From the NCBI GenBank assembly GCA_009925965.1, contig RFPW01000103.1, forward strand, positions 1 through 7,571: DNA of 7,571 bases. Direction: 5' to 3'. A program made the position numbers and the translations under genes. The DNA comes from Betaproteobacteria bacterium (GTDB lineage: Bacteria > Pseudomonadota > Gammaproteobacteria > Burkholderiales > Burkholderiaceae_E). The notes under the pieces were generated by a model. It did no database searches and was not told where the DNA came from. It worked only from the letters and a program-made list of their open reading frames with translations. Shown here piece after piece: positions 6,402 through 7,571 of this stretch (positions within the stretch are counted from its first letter, which is position 1; each line of letters starts with the position of its first letter).

Positions 6402-7394
6402 ATGCGAATCCTGATTTTAAAGACCACTTCGATGGGGGATGTCGTCCATGCGCTCCCGGTTGCGACCGATTTGGCGCGGCACTTTCGCCAGAAGGGCGCT
6501 GAATTGGAACTGGATTGGGTGGTCGAAGACACCTACGCCGACCTGATCCGCTGGCATCCAGCCGTTGGGCGGACTTTGCCGGTGGCTGTGCGGCGTTGGC
6601 GTAATGCCCCGTTTTCGGCGGGGACCCGATCCGAATGGAAAGTCTGGCGCGATAGCGTTCGTGGTCGCCGGTATGGGCTGGTGCTCGACCTGCAGGGGTT
6701 GATCAAGAGTGCGTTGTTATCGACCCAGGCGATCGGGCCGCGGGCAGGATTTGATCGGGCCAGCGTGCGCGAGCCTCTGGCCACATGGGCATATGGCAAA
6801 ACGTATGCGGTCGATCCTAAGTTGCCTCCCGTGGAGCGGATGCGCAAATTGGCCGGTGCTGCTGTAGGTTATCAGCCGGTGGGTAATCCGGTCTTTGGCC
6901 TGCGGGCACCGCCAGACCCTGGGGCGGAGGTGGCGGCATTTGCGGGCCGGTTCGGCGAACACGCGTTTGCTGTGCTGCTGCACGGGACTGCACGTGACGA
7001 AAAGCGATGGCCAGATCGATCCTGGCGCGCGTTGCTTGAGCTGTTTGAAGCAGCTCGCCGATTCTCGATCCTGCCTTGGGGCAATCCGGCCGAGCATGCC
7101 CGAGCACGCGCCTTGACCGAGGGTCTGCGCTATGCCCTCGTTGCGCCCGCAATGACGATTGCCGAAGTGACCTGGTTGATGACGAGGGCCAATCTCGTGG
7201 CGGGGGTCGACACCGGGTTGCTTCATCTCGCAGCGGCCTACGGTGTGCCGCTGGTCGGGATTTTTGCGGGCACCGATCCGCGCGTTTACTTTCCGGACTG
7301 GTTGGTCCGCGCTGAAGCGGTGGGGGGCGCTGGAAAACCGCCATCACCCGATCAGGTGCGTTCCGTGATCGATCGGATAGGACGTTGGCACTAA
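6402..7394 (+). CDS. waaC: LPS heptosyltransferase I
   Basis: Transfers the first L-glycero-D-manno-heptose from ADP-heptose to Kdo2-lipid A at the cytoplasmic face of the inner membrane (GT9 family, GT-B fold). It has 330 residues, close to the E. coli WaaC length. The N-terminal MRILILKTTSMGDVVHALP carries the catalytic-base position Asp13. LDLQGLIKSA (95-104) and GFDRASVREPLA (116-127) are characteristic of WaaC rather than WaaF. HGTARDEKRWP (194-204) includes Lys201, and VAGVDTGLLHLAAAYG (266-281) holds Asp270 for donor binding. I chose the ATG at 6402; an in-frame TTG at 6330 would add 24 residues of unconserved sequence before the first beta strand. The ribosome site is weak (GGAA about 12 bases upstream). 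It is divergent from rfbB and followed at once by a waaA-like gene, a usual pairing in LPS core loci. Also called rfaC. Confidence 0.93.
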   Translation: MRILILKTTSMGDVVHALPVATDLARHFRQKGAELELDWVVEDTYADLIRWHPAVGRTLPVAVRRWRNAPFSAGTRSEWKVWRDSVRGRRYGLVLDLQGLIKSALLSTQAIGPRAGFDRASVREPLATWAYGKTYAVDPKLPPVERMRKLAGAAVGYQPVGNPVFGLRAPPDPGAEVAAFAGRFGEHAFAVLLHGTARDEKRWPDRSWRALLELFEAARRFSILPWGNPAEHARARALTEGLRYALVAPAMTIAEVTWLMTRANLVAGVDTGLLHLAAAYGVPLVGIFAGTDPRVYFPDWLVRAEAVGGAGKPPSPDQVRSVIDRIGRWH

Positions 7395-7571
7395 GTCCGG
7401 TGCTGCCGGGGGGGGATTTGCGCCATCGGCGCAATCGACATAACCCGCGCCACCGGTTCAGTCTGCTGCTTTGGACTCTGCTGGTTTGGATTGCGACCCC
7501 GGCACTGCTCCTGCGAATTTGTTTGCGGGCCCGACGCGAACGAGGCTATGCGTTTCGGTGGTGGGAGCGCT
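7385..7571 (+). CDS. waaA: Probable Kdo transferase N-terminus, truncated at window end
   Basis: An open frame runs off the window end and encodes a basic start, a membrane anchor and a positively charged flank: FSLLLWTLLVWIATPALLLR, then RARRERGYAFRWWER. This pattern, ending in a G-Y-x-x-R-x-x-ER-like motif, is typical of the N-terminus of WaaA/KdtA. WaaA is the inner-membrane enzyme that adds Kdo to lipid IVA. About 62 codons are visible. The start is uncertain because no ATG exists in this frame. TTG 7385 overlaps the waaC stop by 10 bases, with GGAT/AGGA just upstream. GTG 7400 and TTG 7418 are alternatives. All give a His/Arg-rich leader longer than in E. coli WaaA. A G8 tract and a hairpin lie in this leader. 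The waaC neighbourhood supports the call, but no catalytic residues are visible. Confidence 0.7.
   Translation, partial: MALSPVLPGGDLRHRRNRHNPRHRFSLLLWTLLVWIATPALLLRICLRARRERGYAFRWWER
7408..7415 (+). repeat. G8 homopolymer in the waaA start region
   Basis: Eight consecutive G follow the waaC stop by 13 bases. With a waaA start at 7385 or 7400 the tract lies inside the coding sequence; with a start at 7418 it sits just upstream of it. It is a possible slippage site and also a possible sequencing-error site. Confidence 0.6.
7415..7436 (+). other. Hairpin at the waaA start region
   Basis: TTGCGCC (7418-7424) and GGCGCAA (7428-7434) are perfect complements around an ATC loop. Allowing one bulged T, the stem extends to GATT on the left and AATC on the right. 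No T-run follows, so it is unlikely to be an intrinsic terminator. It covers one candidate waaA start codon (TTG 7418) and could limit initiation there. Confidence 0.5.

Noticed and set aside
6717..7434. Minus-strand open frames of 169 and 205 codons opposite waaC
   Set aside because: They are Arg/Pro-rich antisense shadows of a clear heptosyltransferase gene.

Overview
This 7.6 kb window is a compact block of bacterial cell-surface sugar genes, roughly 60% GC by eye. It reads as a Gram-negative gammaproteobacterium. The two heptosyltransferase/Kdo-transferase-type genes at the right end imply a lipopolysaccharide (LPS) outer membrane. The mutase is strikingly close to Pseudomonas AlgC and the nucleotide-sugar enzymes are of proteobacterial type. 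I cannot name a genus. The arrangement recalls the xanAB/rml neighbourhood of Xanthomonas, but that comparison is from memory.

Layout: (1) 1-2879, plus strand: the 3' part of manC (mannose-1-phosphate guanylyltransferase/mannose-6-phosphate isomerase; its N-terminus lies outside the window), overlapping by ATGA with an algC/manB-type phosphomannomutase/phosphoglucomutase. (2) 2876-6309, minus strand: a complete, tightly packed dTDP-L-rhamnose operon in the order rmlB-rmlA-rmlC-rmlD (rfbBACD). Its last stop codon overlaps the stop of the mutase gene in a shared CTAG. (3) 6310-6401: a 92-bp divergent intergenic region containing a 7-bp perfect dyad. (4) 6402-7571, plus strand: waaC (heptosyltransferase I), followed by the first residues of what looks like waaA (Kdo transferase), cut by the window edge.

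How the genes work together: the AlgC-like mutase can supply mannose-1-phosphate to ManC, giving GDP-mannose. It can also supply glucose-1-phosphate to RmlA, whose product passes through RmlB, RmlC and RmlD to dTDP-L-rhamnose. These two precursors feed O-antigen, exopolysaccharide or glycolipid assembly. WaaC and WaaA build the heptose/Kdo inner core of LPS on lipid A. The window holds no O-antigen glycosyltransferase, polymerase or export gene.

I found no new biological system here. The items worth a second look are small: a three-unit 8-residue repeat inserted in ManC, an Arg at a normally aromatic active-site-region position of RmlC, an insertion in RmlD, the CTAG-shared convergent stops, the dyad between rmlB and waaC, and a G8 tract plus hairpin where waaA should begin. 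There is no gene-free stretch longer than 300 bases, and I saw no tRNA, rRNA, CRISPR array or insertion sequence.
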